From Magicicada septendecula (lineage: Eukaryota > Arthropoda > Insecta > Hemiptera > Cicadidae): a stretch of DNA of 64,000 bases. The stretch is from positions 40,381,844 through 40,445,843 of the forward strand of contig CM068370.1 of the NCBI GenBank assembly GCA_034769895.1. The letters run 5' to 3'. A program made the translations under genes and the position numbers. Below, one piece after another: positions 11,842-22,775 of the stretch (the stretch's first letter is position 1; every line of letters begins with the position of its first letter). The notes under the pieces were generated by a model. The model saw only the letters and a list, made by a program, of their open reading frames with translations, did no database searches and was not told where the DNA came from.

Positions 11842-13697
11842 TTACCCTCCATCATCATGTAAATATCTAATATATTTAAAACATAATTCATTTTTATCGA
11901 CCTTCAATTTGTTATTTTTATTATTATAATAACTAGCTGTGTTCTCAAATGTTTCCATTATCCAGTAATAATGTTTTATAGGCTTACCCCACATTATTAT
12001 TATCTCATACAACCTGTCTACATTTGGAATTCTGGTCTTGTCACCGTCAGTATTTTTATTCAACCTAAAGTCAGTTATTTTATCATCATATTCATTTACT
12101 ATATCAATTACATCAAATAAGCGTTTCTCATCTACAACAGCATTATTAAAATAACCATCCATCTCTATTTTACAAGGTAAGTATTTCATATAGTTTGTTT
12201 TCTCCCATCCTAATCTCTCTATCAACTCTTTATAACCTCTATCTAACTTAAATACTTGTATCTCACCATCTACACACAAATCTCTCTCTAAAAATCTCTC
12301 ACCCCAACGCCATATCACATTTTCTCTCTCACTCCATGCAGAGGGTACTGCTACATTAAAACATTTCCTGATTCCTCCAGGAACAATACAAAAATTCGAA
12401 AAACAATTATTAGTAGAACACTTTTCAATACATTCGTGAAGATCTTTCTCACCCCCCTTAACACCACGAAAAAATTCTACCCTCTGCCATCCCTCTACGT
12501 GTACACTCTCTTCATACTCTCTCTCTAACTGATCAACATCTGTTTCTACCCCTTTGCAACCCATTACTCTCTCACTCTCAGAATTGTAATTAACCTCATT
12601 ATCATCACTCTCAGATACCACATTTTCAATTACATTACCATTTTCAACATCATTGTTATCACTTGTGAACTCTTTATTATAACTGTTGTTACTACTATAA
12701 ATACTACTACTGTTAATTATTCCGTCACTACTTTTTGTTATGTTACTACCGCTGTTACTTACCGTTGTGTTAACTATCTGATTTAACTTGCTTTTTGTTA
12801 TGTTACTACCGCTGTTACTTACCGTTGTGTTAACTATCTGATTTAACTTGCTTTTTGTTATGTTACTATTGCTGTTACTTACCGTTGTGTTAACTATCTG
12901 ATTTAACTTGCTTTTTGTTATGTTACTATCGCTGTTACTTACCGTTGTGTTAACTATCTGATTTAACTTGCTTTTTGTTATGTTACTACCGCTGTTACTT
13001 ACCGTTGTGTTAACTATCTGATTTAACTTGCTTTTTGTTATGTTACTATCGCTGTTACTTACCGTTGTGTTAACTATCTGATTTAACTTGCTTTTTGTTA
13101 TGTTACTATCGCTGTTACTTACCGTTGTGTTAACTATCTGATTTAACTTGCTTTTTGTTATGTTACTACCGCTGTTACTTACCGTTGTGTTAACTATCTG
13201 ATTTAACTTGCTTTTTGTTATGTTACTACCGCTGTTACTTACCGTTGTGTTAACTTCTGATTTAACTTGCTTTTAATTTGTTCCTCTACTGACTCTACCA
13301 CTTTCTCAATATCTCGTTTTAATTCGTTACACTTACTCTCACACTTATTTTTTACCTCATTAATATCAATTTTAAGTTCATCAAATTTTCTATCAAAGTC
13401 ATTGCTTAATTTGTCAAATTTTTCATCAAAATCATTACTTTGTTTATTGAAATTAGTATTCACTTTACTGAAATTAGTTTTCATAAAATCAAATATGTCC
13501 TCTAATGACAATTCTTTTTCTTTTATTTTAGTCGCTACGGGAGTGGAATTTGCTCCCGCCTGACTAATTATTACGGATTCATCTGTCAGGTTTGGAGTTG
13601 TCTCCATTCCTGAATCGTTATCGTCAACATTTACTGAGTTTTCTGTTTCAACGTCATTTAAGCTGACATCTTCCTTATTATTTTCATTAGTATTCAT
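11842..13697 (-). pseudogene. Gag-like gene of element 1, one frameshift, tandem-repeat domain
   Basis: Minus strand, starting at ATG 13697 and ending at 11842, about 618 codons. The N-terminal 150 residues are acidic and then lysine-rich coiled coil with repeated F-D-x-K-F motifs. A single missing base at about 13255 shifts the frame. The frame then runs open through nine 20-residue repeats (12731-13269) and 12622-12730, and continues as the C-terminal part (11842-12621). That part has closely spaced cysteines (CIEKC, then CFSNFC) and ends YLHDDGG. Element 2 carries the same CX4C spacing and ends LYDDGG. I do not recognise a retroviral capsid fold from sequence. 'Gag-like' is inferred from position after the primer-binding site, the coiled coil and the cysteines. 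Confidence 0.6.
12731..13269 (-). repeat. 60-bp tandem repeat, nine copies, coding in frame
   Basis: Nine near-identical 60-bp units (starts at 12731, 12791 and so on to 13211). As 60 is a multiple of three, each unit adds 20 residues (containing QIVNTTVSNS and SNITKSKLN) to the gag-like protein. The few differences fall mainly at one codon that reads Gly, Asn or Asp. Such high identity suggests recent expansion or homogenisation. Confidence 0.9.
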
Positions 13698-13903
13698 TTT
13701 GTATATAACTTATTATATTTTCCTCGATATAAAATTAAATCTAACATATATACAGTATTATTCATATAACATAACACAAGTAACATAGTATGGCTCTACC
13801 TTATTAATTTTTTATACGTCGTTAGTACATATGTCACCCAACCTCCAAATCACGTTATTCACTATAGGTGCGGAATTTTAATTCTCAAAAAATTAGAACT
13901 CGT

Positions 13904-13921
13904 TCCAAGTTCGTGGCACCA
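13904..13921 (-). promoter_or_regulatory. Primer-binding site of element 1
   Basis: The minus strand reads TGGTGCCACGAACTTGGA starting two bases from the LTR edge. It starts with TGG, the complement of the tRNA CCA end, as primer-binding sites do. The sequence differs from the Lys-type site at 476-493, so a different tRNA primer is implied. I cannot name that tRNA with certainty. Confidence 0.6.
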
Positions 13922-13923
13922 TC

Positions 13924-15070
13924 TGTTATTATACGATTTATTACACAATTATAAAAACAATATAAATCTCCCACTTACCTTAAATTTGGGTCCAGGATTC
14001 CAGCACGAACTGTGAATGTAAACGTGATTTTGAGGTTGTTAAAATAATACACTCGACTATCATTAAAATATAATAAGCTTCAAATTTTATTAAAATTTGA
14101 TTCATTTATATTCCTTTAAATTTCTTTCGTACATACTTTCTCCCAACTATTGTCACATTATTATTTCACACAACTGTGCCTTAATACATTTCTTACAAGC
14201 ATTTGTTAACCATAATATTATTAAAATATTCATATTACTTATTCTACCTGTTAATTTTTTAAATCTAAATAAGGCGAACCCAGCTTGCTCACACTCAACT
14301 CTCATTCCATTTACCCCCTATTTATTTATTTTAGGCAATCATTGAAATAATTTGGATTTAATACGGTTACTTGCTGTAGTGGCGTCTCCCCGACCTCGTG
14401 GCACGTCACACACAAAGTTCTCTTTTGGGTGTCCAGAAGTTTATGATTTCACATCATTTATGCTTCACTGAATACTTTGGGACATCGTTTCACCACTTAT
14501 ATTCTCTTTTAATTGATAATAAAAAATTTATTGATGCGCCACTTTTGGTGGGCTGGCTGGCCAGGCGTAGCTTCGGTTGGTAACTGCGCAGAGTGTTAAC
14601 AAGGTACCCCACTCCCCAAGTTTTGGACAAGACGGAAATTACCAATGCCTTCTGTTGTTAAAATGTTTGTCACTGTACCCGAGGTATGGGTTATTCATGG
14701 GTGTTAGACGTTGACGAAATTTTGAGGCCACTAGTCACGTCACTCAAATGGGCGTGTTTTGTATCATGCTTCCGTCCGCAATCAAACACGTGCCGAGATA
14801 TTTTTTACAGCTTAGCCATGTTGTTTGACTTCATTTGAGGCGTCTTAGCGTCCTGTCTGCGCACGTGCTCAAGTTGTGCGCTTGAGTGCGTCACACATCA
14901 CCCGTTTTCTTGGAATTCAACTGCGTTCTCCGGTCACACCTTGCAAATTACAACGTTGTTACTGCGTTCTTTGTTTGACTGTAACCGTTTTACGTAGGGG
15001 ACTCGTTGCCGTATTTATAAATTGATTAAAATATGAAATAAAATAAAACACCCCATTTTGTCCCATTACA
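13924..15070 (-). repeat. 5' LTR of element 1
   Basis: Partner of 3750-4898. It ends (in + strand view) CCCATTACA, followed directly by the duplicated GAAG. Its edge lies only 110 bp upstream of the ZMYND8-like exon at 15181. Confidence 0.9.
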
Positions 15071-15180
15071 GAAGGACCACTATGTTAAGGGCCCGACGTC
15101 AAAGTGTTAAGTAAATTAGTAAAATTTATCATTAACCATAACGACTTAATGTCAAATTTTAAATTTTTTCTGTCAAACAG

Positions 15181-15279
15181 TATGATCCGAGTGTATCAAT
15201 GAGCAAGCGTGTTGGTCGGCTGATACATGAACGTGCTATTCGACCACCCATTTCACCACAACAGAAAAAGAATCAAATT
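15181..15279 (+). CDS. ZMYND8: ZMYND8-like gene, exon A (33 codons)
   Basis: An acceptor (ctgtcaaacag) precedes 15181 and a donor (GTGAGT) starts at 15280. The 99-base exon is open in one frame and reads YDPSVSMSKRVGRLIHERA and on to QQKKNQI, basic and proline-containing. It joins in phase 0 to the next exon at 17790. No domain is recognised in these 33 residues. Assignment to the gene rests on the splice signals, the matching phase and collinearity with the exons downstream. Earlier exons, which should encode the PHD-bromo-PWWP reader module of this family, were not found in the window. The upstream intron is filled by LTR element 1. Confidence 0.6.
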
Positions 15280-15285
15280 GTGAGT

Positions 15286-16050
15286 ACTAAATTTTTTAAT
15301 ATTTGTGTAGACTATAAAGTAATAGGCTACATATATATTTGTGTAAATATATTTGTAAATATACAAAGTACATATATTTGTGTAGATATACTATTAAGTA
15401 ACTGTTGTTTGTTATGTAACAGGTGTGTTTAGTTTAGAGGACAAATAAAAATTTTGAAGTATAAATTTGTTCAGAATGTTTTAAGCACATCTGTGTGTGT
15501 ATGTGTGTGTGCGTGCGGATAACATTTCCACAAATTATTCAGCACATGAACATGGTTTAAATTTTTTTTTTTTTTTTAATTGTGAATAGGAATATTATAA
15601 TTTGGAAGTGCTTTCATGTTTCAGGGTACATCCTTTCATATTTTCAATGACAGTTGTTTATTACAAATAGTTTTTCCTACTTGTAGTTTAATTCCATGTG
15701 ATTTTGTATAGGACTTTTTTTTATAAAATCAATCATTTTACTGGAGTAGTAATTATTTCATCTCAATTTTTACTAGAGCATTCATGACTTTTATGGTACT
15801 TACATATGTTTTTATTACAATTTATGTAATATATTAAATATTCAAGTTTCTTTTGATAGTATAAGAAAGTGTGCTTGTGTGAAATGTACATCGGACGATT
15901 ATATCAAAGTACATAAGTGCATTAGAAAATAATAATGGTTGTAATTATTATAATCTTACTGAAATATTCCAAGTAAACATACGTTGAATATCACCCTCCT
16001 TATATTTTGTTTCAGTCATATATGTTTGTGAATTGCATGCGCGCGCGCGC

Positions 16051-16089
<39 letters not shown>

Positions 16090-16360
16090 CTCGTGTGCGC
16101 TTGTGTGCACATGTGCATTTCCATTCATGGTTGTTAATAATATAATTTTACTGTAGTGTATTACTGTACTGCTGCAAAGAGAGTTCTCACATGAGAGGGG
16201 CAAAACTGATGTGACATAAGCAAATTACGACCTGCAGCCTGCTATGGATATTACTATCTGTAAACAGTAGTTCAGCCAACATTGTGTCATACATGGTACC
16301 GTAATAGCAGCATACATTTGTTTATATGCCTGCTAATTTTTTTCAACGGATATTCTAACA
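15286..16360. other. Intron sequence with GT/GC microsatellite
   Basis: Part of the 2.5-kb intron between exons A and B. It contains a (GC)n(GT)n microsatellite at about 16039-16089 and a shorter GT run near 15493-15512. No gene was seen. Confidence 0.7.
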
Positions 16361-17540
16361 TTATTTCAGCATTAAACCTCCTCCTCCTATGGCGCTACAG
16401 CCCAAGTCGGGCCTGGCCTTCACCAATCTCTGCCTCCAGTCTACTCTATCCATTGCAGCCCTCCTCCAGTTTCTTATCCCCAAGTTCCTCGCGTCCTCTG
16501 CAATGCCATCTTCCCACCTCTTTCTCGGTCTGACTCTAGGTCTCGTTAAATAAGCAGGCAAAATAAGTTTAGATAAATGAAGTGAACCATTCACTTCACT
16601 TGTCGCCGCCGCCCTTGGCTTCCAACACCAATCTTCTTAATGTCTCGTATCCATTGCCCTGTAGTGTAACCCCAGACATCCATTCTTCTTAGATCTTCCA
16701 GCACATCATCCAACCATCTTATCCTAGGTTGGTCCCTCTTTCTCCTTTTATAGACTTGTGCCTTCAGGATTTTCTTTGGCGTATGCTGATCATCCATCCA
16801 CTCTAGGTGACGTAGTCATTGTATTCGCTGAACCTTTATGAATCTTACAGTGTCCTCATGCTTCAATAGCTCATCTATCTCCTGGTTATTTTTTATTCCC
16901 CGTCCATTATCTTCGTTAACCAGGCCATAAACGCATCTTACAACCTGCCTTTCAAGCCTTCTTAGTGTTTCTTGTTCCTTTTTTGTTAACGTCCATGTCT
17001 TGCCTCCATAAGTAACAACTGGCCTGATAAGTGTCATATATATTTATTTTTGTGTTATGACTAATGAGTTTGTTTCTCAATAGTCTACTGCTGGCATATG
17101 CCCCATTTCTTGTTTGTATCCTGCCATGTATCGTCATGTTTATGGCCCTTCATTATCTGGCATGTTACCCAGGTATCTAACGTTATTAACTGCATCAAAT
17201 TAATTATCCTATACGCATAATTTATATAAGTTTCTTCTCCTTTCTGATGCAGAAATTAGCATGTATTTAGTTTTGCTGACATTGATATTCAGTCCCATTC
17301 CAGTGAATTTTTGATTCAGCTCTTTGTATACCTCAACTAGCCATTGTCTTCATCTGGCTATTATTATATCAGCAGCGTAAGAACATATTTGGCTTGTCTT
17401 ATTTAATATTGTTCCTCGCTGATCTATGTCTTTAATGGCATAGTGTAGCTCAGTAATAAAGAGGGTGCCCAGTAAACTATCACCTTGCTTAACTCCTCTA
17501 TTAAATGCAGATAACTCACACAGTACATTCTCCATTTTTA
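16361..17540 (-). pseudogene. LINE reverse-transcriptase relic(s) in intron
   Basis: Minus-strand fragments of a non-LTR retrotransposon. 17350-17535 contains GVKQGDSL and ...SQICSYAAD, the RT active-site region, with the catalytic YADD degraded to YAAD. 16816-17137 contains LIRPVVTYGGKTWTLTKKEQ, and 16591-16797 carries the basic C-terminus. 16361-16560 reads RKRWEDGIAEDARNLGIRNW, which looks like the tail of a second LINE. Several frameshifts separate the pieces. RTE-like affinity is inferred from the C-terminal pattern. Non-functional. Confidence 0.7.
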
Positions 17541-17789
17541 ATTTTCGCTTTTGTGGATCACATGCATCCCATCTTCATTAACTTGAGTTTCAAAGGAATT
17601 CCCATTCACGTGGTCTATGTACTTAATGTTTTTATTTACGAATAGCAACTGGGTAAGCTTTCCCCCTCCCTTCACGGCAGCACAGTACATTACTTGTTCG
17701 TATTTAGTGTTATAATAGAATAAGAAACTCTTACTTAATACAGTACGTTTCCTTTTGTATTGAATTCTTCTTCGGTGTTTCTCTTTTAG

Positions 17790-20216
17790 GTTATAAGGAA
17801 AGAAGAGGATAAAAATGAGCAAAGAATGAGTAAAGAAAAACAAAATAGTAACAATCAAAATAACATCATAAAGATTAAAGACAAAGAAGATACGTTTGTC
17901 CCTAAAATAAATTTAAAAAGAAGCCTAAGTAATAATAATACAGCAAGTGTCAGTGACCAAATTAGCAAAAGCAAAAGTTATGAAAATACTGTAGAAAAAG
18001 ATGTCGCTGCTGGAGGAGATGCTAAGAAACAAAAATTTGATGTTATTGACAACACTCTGCAGTGTTCATCATCATACATTACAAACTTTTTAGAAAGTAA
18101 CAAAACCATTGCAAAAGATCGAGAAATGAAAATGTCATTTGTGGATAAACTGCAAGAAAAATTATCAAGGTATGAGAAAGAAGAAAAAGAACTAATGGAT
18201 TTAGAATCTGAGAAAAATAAATTAGTCACAGAGAGTAACCAGAAAGATCTTTCCTGTGATGAAGTTTTGTCAAGTGCGAGTTCTGTTAGTGGTTTAGATC
18301 AAGAAGTGAATACAGAAAAACAGTTTGTGAAAACTGTAGTTGAAACCGTAGTTGTAATTGTAGATTCTGAAGTCGAAGAAGAAGAACAAGAACAAGTAAA
18401 AGATACAAATAAAGACATGGAGGATACAGACAAAGAAGTAGAGGATATAAGCAAAGAAGTGAATATTACAGATAAAGATGAAAAGGGTGTAGACGAAGAC
18501 ATGAAAAATACAGGCAAAGAAGTAAAGGATACAGACAAGGAAATCGGAGATACGAACAAACAAGTCAACGATATGGTTGAAGAAGTTAGTGTTGCAGAAA
18601 AAGAAGTAAATGACATAGACAGAGAAGTATGTAATTCAGATAAAGATGATGCAAATAATACACAATCAGAGCATGAAATTAACAACAGCAAAGATAATGA
18701 AAGCGAAAATGTAAGTGCCCAAGAGACTAATAAAGAACAAGAAGGTACCAAAACAAACAGAACTGATGAAAATCAGAACAAACCTGAAAATAACGTGATA
18801 TCAAAACCAATGCCAGTTGCTGTACTACACAGTGTGAAAGAAAGTAGTATCAGTAAACCACAGGTACAAGTTGGTGGGGAGCCAAGTGATCGGGAATACA
18901 ATTTACATTCAGATAATATTGATACATTGATTGAAGATGAAGTTGAGAAAGTAGAAGAAATAATACCTGATGCTGTCGGTGAAGACATTTCCATTAGTAG
19001 AAAAAGTGATAATATCATTACGATGGACACAGGCAGGCCTGAGAAAGGTGACAACACAGATAAAAAGAAGAATAATATAAACAATGTTGTAAAAAATATA
19101 AAAGAAAGAAAAACGAGTTCGGATAGTGCAGATTCGATACATGAAATTGAACGTGAGAGAAAGTCTCCAGAGAGTGTAGAAAGTGATAAGGAATGTGATA
19201 ATCATGTGGGTGTTATTAAAGTAACTCCAGAAAAGGTAATGTTAGATACAAATGAATATCCATTAGTTATAATAGATGAAAGTCAAGATGATGAGGGTAG
19301 CCCGAAAGGTGATAAAGGAGTTGAAATGGATAAGGATTCAAAAGATAAGGTAATAAGAAGTATTTTAGACGATTCAACACAGAATAACGATAAACATAGA
19401 AGAAAAGGGATACCTGCAAAGTGCAGTCGGTCGAGCACATCTTCTGATGAAACTACCAGTTGTCAAGAAGCGTATAAGAAGATTGTCGATTGTCATATTG
19501 ATGAAGTCTTGGACGAAGTCAGTGGAAGATTTAAGAAAAGGTCTAATCACAGCGAAGATCCGAATGTAACTATTACGTTAATTAGTGATGATGACACTAC
19601 TACCAGTAAGTCACAAAAATTAAAACCGAAAGAAGTACGGGCCAGTGTTAACTTGTCGAAGAACATTAGTCTGAGCGTTGTCGGTGAATCCGTTCCAGCA
19701 TCGTTAGACATGGAGTGTGAGAGTGATACAGAAGATCCAGTCGTTATCGACTCATACAGCAGCAGCAGTAGCAGCAGTGGTAGTATTAACAATAATAATA
19801 GTAGCGTTAATAGCAGTGTTGGTAATTATCAAAAAACAACGGCCAGAAAAACATTACCTCAGAAACCGGCACCAGTGCCAAAAGTATCGGTAGTGCATCA
19901 GAAAGCCACTTCAAGCAAAGTGCAAAACCAACGGAGGCAAGACGGTGTACCTTTTGAAGGTATCAAAGTAAAGTCCCCGTTAAGTTTGTTGAGTGCGATG
20001 TCACCGCCTCCTGTAAATCTGCCGAGTGACGATTCAGCATCATCGCTTAAACTCAATAACAGCATGTCGGTAAAGTTGCAGAACGGGCAGGCTCAGTCAG
20101 TAAGAAACGTTATGCCGTCTAATCCAAGGCAACTTCCTCCACCTCTCCACATGCCTAACCAGACGGTTCCAGGCAGTGGTCCTCTGTCAAAACAGCTGGA
20201 TAATTATTCACATAAG
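17790..20216 (+). CDS. ZMYND8: ZMYND8-like gene, exon B (long disordered region, 809 codons)
   Basis: The acceptor is ctcttttag before 17790 and the donor is AAG|GTAGGT at 20216/20217. The 2427 bases are open throughout and in phase 0 with both neighbours. The encoded region is hydrophilic and probably disordered: Lys/Asn-rich start, acidic stretch EVEEEEQEQ, then twelve heptad repeats of D-T-x-K-E-V-x type, several Ser-rich segments, and a Pro/Ser/Gln-rich end (MSPPPVNLPS). An internal ATG at 17826 lies within the exon and is not needed as a start, since codons upstream to the acceptor stay open. In the family, this linker joins the histone-reading domains to the MYND domain. The length is generous for that linker. 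Confidence 0.75.
18402..18653 (+). repeat. Twelve-fold 21-bp repeat coding for heptads
   Basis: 252 bases, exactly 12 units of 21, encode seven-residue units such as DTDKEVE, DISKEVN and NTGKEVK. Units diverge at the DNA level but hold the register without any indel. The acidic-basic heptad spacing would suit a charged helix or coiled coil. Confidence 0.8.
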
Positions 20217-20376
20217 GTAGGTAATGTATGTGTGTGTGTTGTGTTTACACTTGAAAAAAGATAAAAACGATGTACTGTGGAATATAATTAGCAGTATATT
20301 AAGATTACAACTGTAAGAATTCAATGTTTGTTAGGCTCTTGGTAAAACTAAGATTACAGTATAATAAAATATGTCA
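20217..20376. other. Start of 14.5-kb intron
   Basis: Intron DNA between the exon B donor and the TAA target site of the PIF/Harbinger-like element. Nothing recognised in it. Confidence 0.6.
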
Positions 20377-21654
20377 TAAAGCTGGCTATGCACTATCCAT
20401 CGCCGCTGTCCAGCATGCCTGACGGTGGTGGTTGGTGATGGATGTGCGCACCACACTGTCGTGCAACTCTTGTTACCTTCTCTACTTTTATATTATATTT
20501 ATACTTATAGTGACTTACCTTTTAAAACTCACACTATTTACATTGCGTACAGCACATGTTGCCAACATAACTTTTCTTTACCAGGGTCCAGGGTCGTAAT
20601 AAGCGAACATAGCAAAAACAGTCCGAGCGTTTGGAATAATGAGGCACACAACATTTGGTTAAACAAAACTTGTGGTTTAATATTCTGAATTTCAATTATT
20701 AAAATTTACAAACACAAAATGGAGTCGTAATCACCCAAGAACAAAATGGCGGCTATGTGGTTCCGCCGTTTAACTATACAGCAATCTCAATTATTAATAA
20801 CTTTATCTCCTGTATTTCATTTATAAACAAGACCATTTTATTAAACTGCAGTTATCATTGATTTTATGTATTACGTTTCTAATTATATTGAAACATAAAC
20901 CAATGTCTCATGGCTTTGCTTATAGATGCCGGCACTCATTCGCACGCACACATTCTCTCTCTCTCTCTCTCCCCATACATTAATTTACTGGTACATTTTT
21001 CAATTTATAATTTTTTGAGCTCAAATTTAATAAAAAGAAAGGTTGATATGAATTTCGACTTTCCTGAATTTGAGCTGTAGCAGTTTCTCTTCAGACGCTC
21101 TCCATTGCCAGCGGGTGTTCGCCGAATTTTCTGTTCTATGTCTGTTCTTCTGACTGCACTGAATTTATGTCACATTTTGTATTCTGCTAGTTTACTGATT
21201 TAAATAGTTACATGTTTGATTACATTGTTATATTTTAAAACACCTTTGCTGGCAATAATTTGGCACTGAGTGTAGCTTGGCGACTGGGGCGGACATATTT
21301 GTGTAAATTCGTCAGGTGGAAGGGATTATTCGTCATCAACCTACAGTTCACAGCTGATGACGGCATTGTTTTACATCACCGTTGTTACGTCTGTCGTATT
21401 ATTTATGACGTTTCAGCATTGTCCGTTCGTCGTATGAATATCTGCCGTCTGTCACGTACACCAGTGACCTTGAAGTCGAGTCGTTCTGGCAAACTGCGTA
21501 GTATGATTTATTTGGGAAATTCCAACCTTATGCTGTTTAATACATTTCATCACAAAAAAATTATAATTATCTTGTTGATTCATCCTCTTTGTTCACTTTA
21601 TAAATATTATTATATATATAAACTTTCACAATATGAACTTACTTTCATTTATCT

Positions 21655-21697
21655 TTCCCAAACGTTTCGAGGTGATGTTCCTCTTTCTCAATGGGAA
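21655..21697 (-). ncRNA. Degenerate hammerhead-like motif
   Basis: Same 43-nt layout as 22776-22818 but with the core changed to TTGAGAA (C to T and G to A at positions essential for catalysis). Stem I TTCCCA/TGGGAA and stem II GAGG/CCTC are kept. Probably inactive. Confidence 0.5.
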
Positions 21698-21728
21698 TGA
21701 CTGAATGTCATTTTAACAGATATAACGG

Positions 21729-22163
21729 TTATGGACTGGTGTGTGTGGTGGGGGTTGATGGTGGGAGGGAATTGGCGCTGAGGTTCAAATTGTGTGTTTG
21801 GATCAATGTATCGAATAGTGTATGTGATCTATAATGTAATTGTTCATTTAATATGTTGTTTGGTTGTAGTGCGTGATGTCTGTATATTTCAAATTGTTCA
21901 GCTGTGTTTAGTTTTCTACTTTTAGGTAAGTAGTGTAATATTTCCATGTTGTGTTCTATGTTTGTGTAACTGTGGTTTTTGTTTTGTAAATGTGTGGCAA
22001 ATGTGGAATGTATGTAGTTTGTGGTGAGGGCTTTTAAATGTTCTGAAAATCTGGAGGAAAAAGATCTTCCCGTCTGGCCGATGTAGAATTGGTGATAATC
22101 ATTACAATTTAATTTATATACCCCTGTTTTGCTGTATGTTTCACAATATGAACTTACTTTCAT
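21729..22163 (-). pseudogene. Penelope-like GIY-YIG endonuclease domain, truncated (minus)
   Basis: The 144-codon frame contains KTGVYKLNCNDYHQFYIGQT followed by GRSFSSRFSEH. This is the GVYKL..C.....YIGQTGR...R..EH signature of the GIY-YIG nuclease found at the C-terminus of Penelope-like reverse transcriptases. The reverse-transcriptase part is missing. The first residues (MKVSSYCE) come from the neighbouring copy's tail, so the start codon is an artefact of the junction. Confidence 0.8.
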
Positions 22164-22169
22164 TTATCT

Positions 22170-22212
22170 TTCCCAAACGTTTCGAGGTGATGTTCCTCTT
22201 CCTCAGTGGGAA
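22170..22212 (-). ncRNA. Hammerhead-ribozyme-like motif, intact core (minus)
   Basis: On the minus strand: stem I strand TTCCCA, core CTGAGGA, stem II GAGG-loop-CCTC, core GAAA, a very short stem III (C-G) with a GTT cleavage triplet, then TGGGAA closing stem I. All conserved core bases of a hammerhead are present. Hammerheads with tiny stem III are known from Penelope-like elements. Confidence 0.65.
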
Positions 22213-22309
22213 TGAATACTGAATGTCATTTTAACAGATAACGGTTATGGACTGGTGTGTGTGGTGGGGGTTGATGGTGGGAGGGAATTGGCGCTGAGGT
22301 TCAAATTGT

Positions 22310-22741
22310 GTGTTTGGATCAATGTATCGAATATACAGCAAAACAGGGGTATATAAATTAAATTGTAATGATTGTCACCAATTCTACATCGGCCAGACGG
22401 GAAGATCTTTTTCCCCCAGATTTTCAGAACATTTAAAAGCCCTCACCACAAACTACATACATTCCAAATTTGCCACACATTTACAAAACAAAAACCACAG
22501 TTACACAAACATAGAACACAACATGGAAATATTACACTACTTACCTAAAAGTAGAAAACTAAACACAGCTGAACAATTTGAAATATACAGACATCACACA
22601 CTACAACCAAACAACATATTAAATGAACAATTACATTATAGATCACATACACTATTCGATACATTGATCCAAACACACAATTTGAACCTCAGCGCCAGTT
22701 CCCTCCCACCATCAACCCCCACCACACACACCAGTCCATAA
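22310..22741 (+). pseudogene. Penelope-like GIY-YIG endonuclease domain, truncated (plus)
   Basis: A 143-codon frame almost identical to the minus-strand copy at 21729-22163 (for example CNDCHQFYIGQTGRSF). The first few codons come from the junction with the adjacent minus copy. It ends THTSP and is followed by the same tail with an intact hammerhead-like motif. Without the RT domain it cannot move on its own. Confidence 0.8.
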
Positions 22742-22775
22742 CCGTTATATCTGTTAAAATGACATTCAGTATTCA

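Larger units (their letters stand above)
3750..15070 (-). mobile_element. LTR retrotransposon, element 1 (gag-like frame only)
   Basis: A complete element with two LTRs of 1149 and 1147 bp (TG..CA ends) flanked by a 4-bp target duplication, GAAG, at 3746-3749 and 15071-15074. Orientation is minus: primer-binding site beside the right LTR, polypurine tract beside the left LTR, gag-like frame next to the right LTR. A different LTR unit (8037-11164) is inserted inside it. Without that, the internal region is about 5.9 kb. I see no protease, reverse transcriptase, RNase H or integrase frame. The 4-bp duplication suggests the gypsy (Ty3) superfamily. The lack of pol suggests a non-autonomous element similar in layout to plant TR-GAG elements, or an element whose pol was lost. 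Confidence 0.85.
3174..15106. mobile_element. piggyBac-like TTAA element, split by LTR element 1
   Basis: A TTAA at 3170-3173 is followed by CACTTTTGGACGTC. At the other side GACGTCAAAGTG is followed by TTAA at 15107-15110. The ends are therefore inverted repeats (CACTTT..GACGTC) flanked by the TTAA duplication typical of piggyBac elements. Removing the LTR element at 3750-15070 and one copy of its 4-bp duplication leaves about 610 bp with no transposase frame, so this looks like a MITE. A palindrome, GGACGTCAATTGACGTCC, sits at 3181-3198. Family assignment rests on ends and TTAA only. Confidence 0.6.

Noticed and set aside
12731..13269. Repeat array that could be taken for a CRISPR
   Set aside because: Units are uniform 60-bp tandem copies without spacers, in eukaryotic DNA, and they code in frame.
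4899..13923. Search for pol (RT, integrase) in LTR element 1
   Set aside because: No frame or motif (YxDD, RNase H, HHCC, DDE) seen on either strand among the long frames. Absence by eye is not proof.
18294..18751. Minus-strand Ser/Phe-rich frames
   Set aside because: Antisense shadows of the heptad repeats in ZMYND8-like exon B; composition follows from the repeat.
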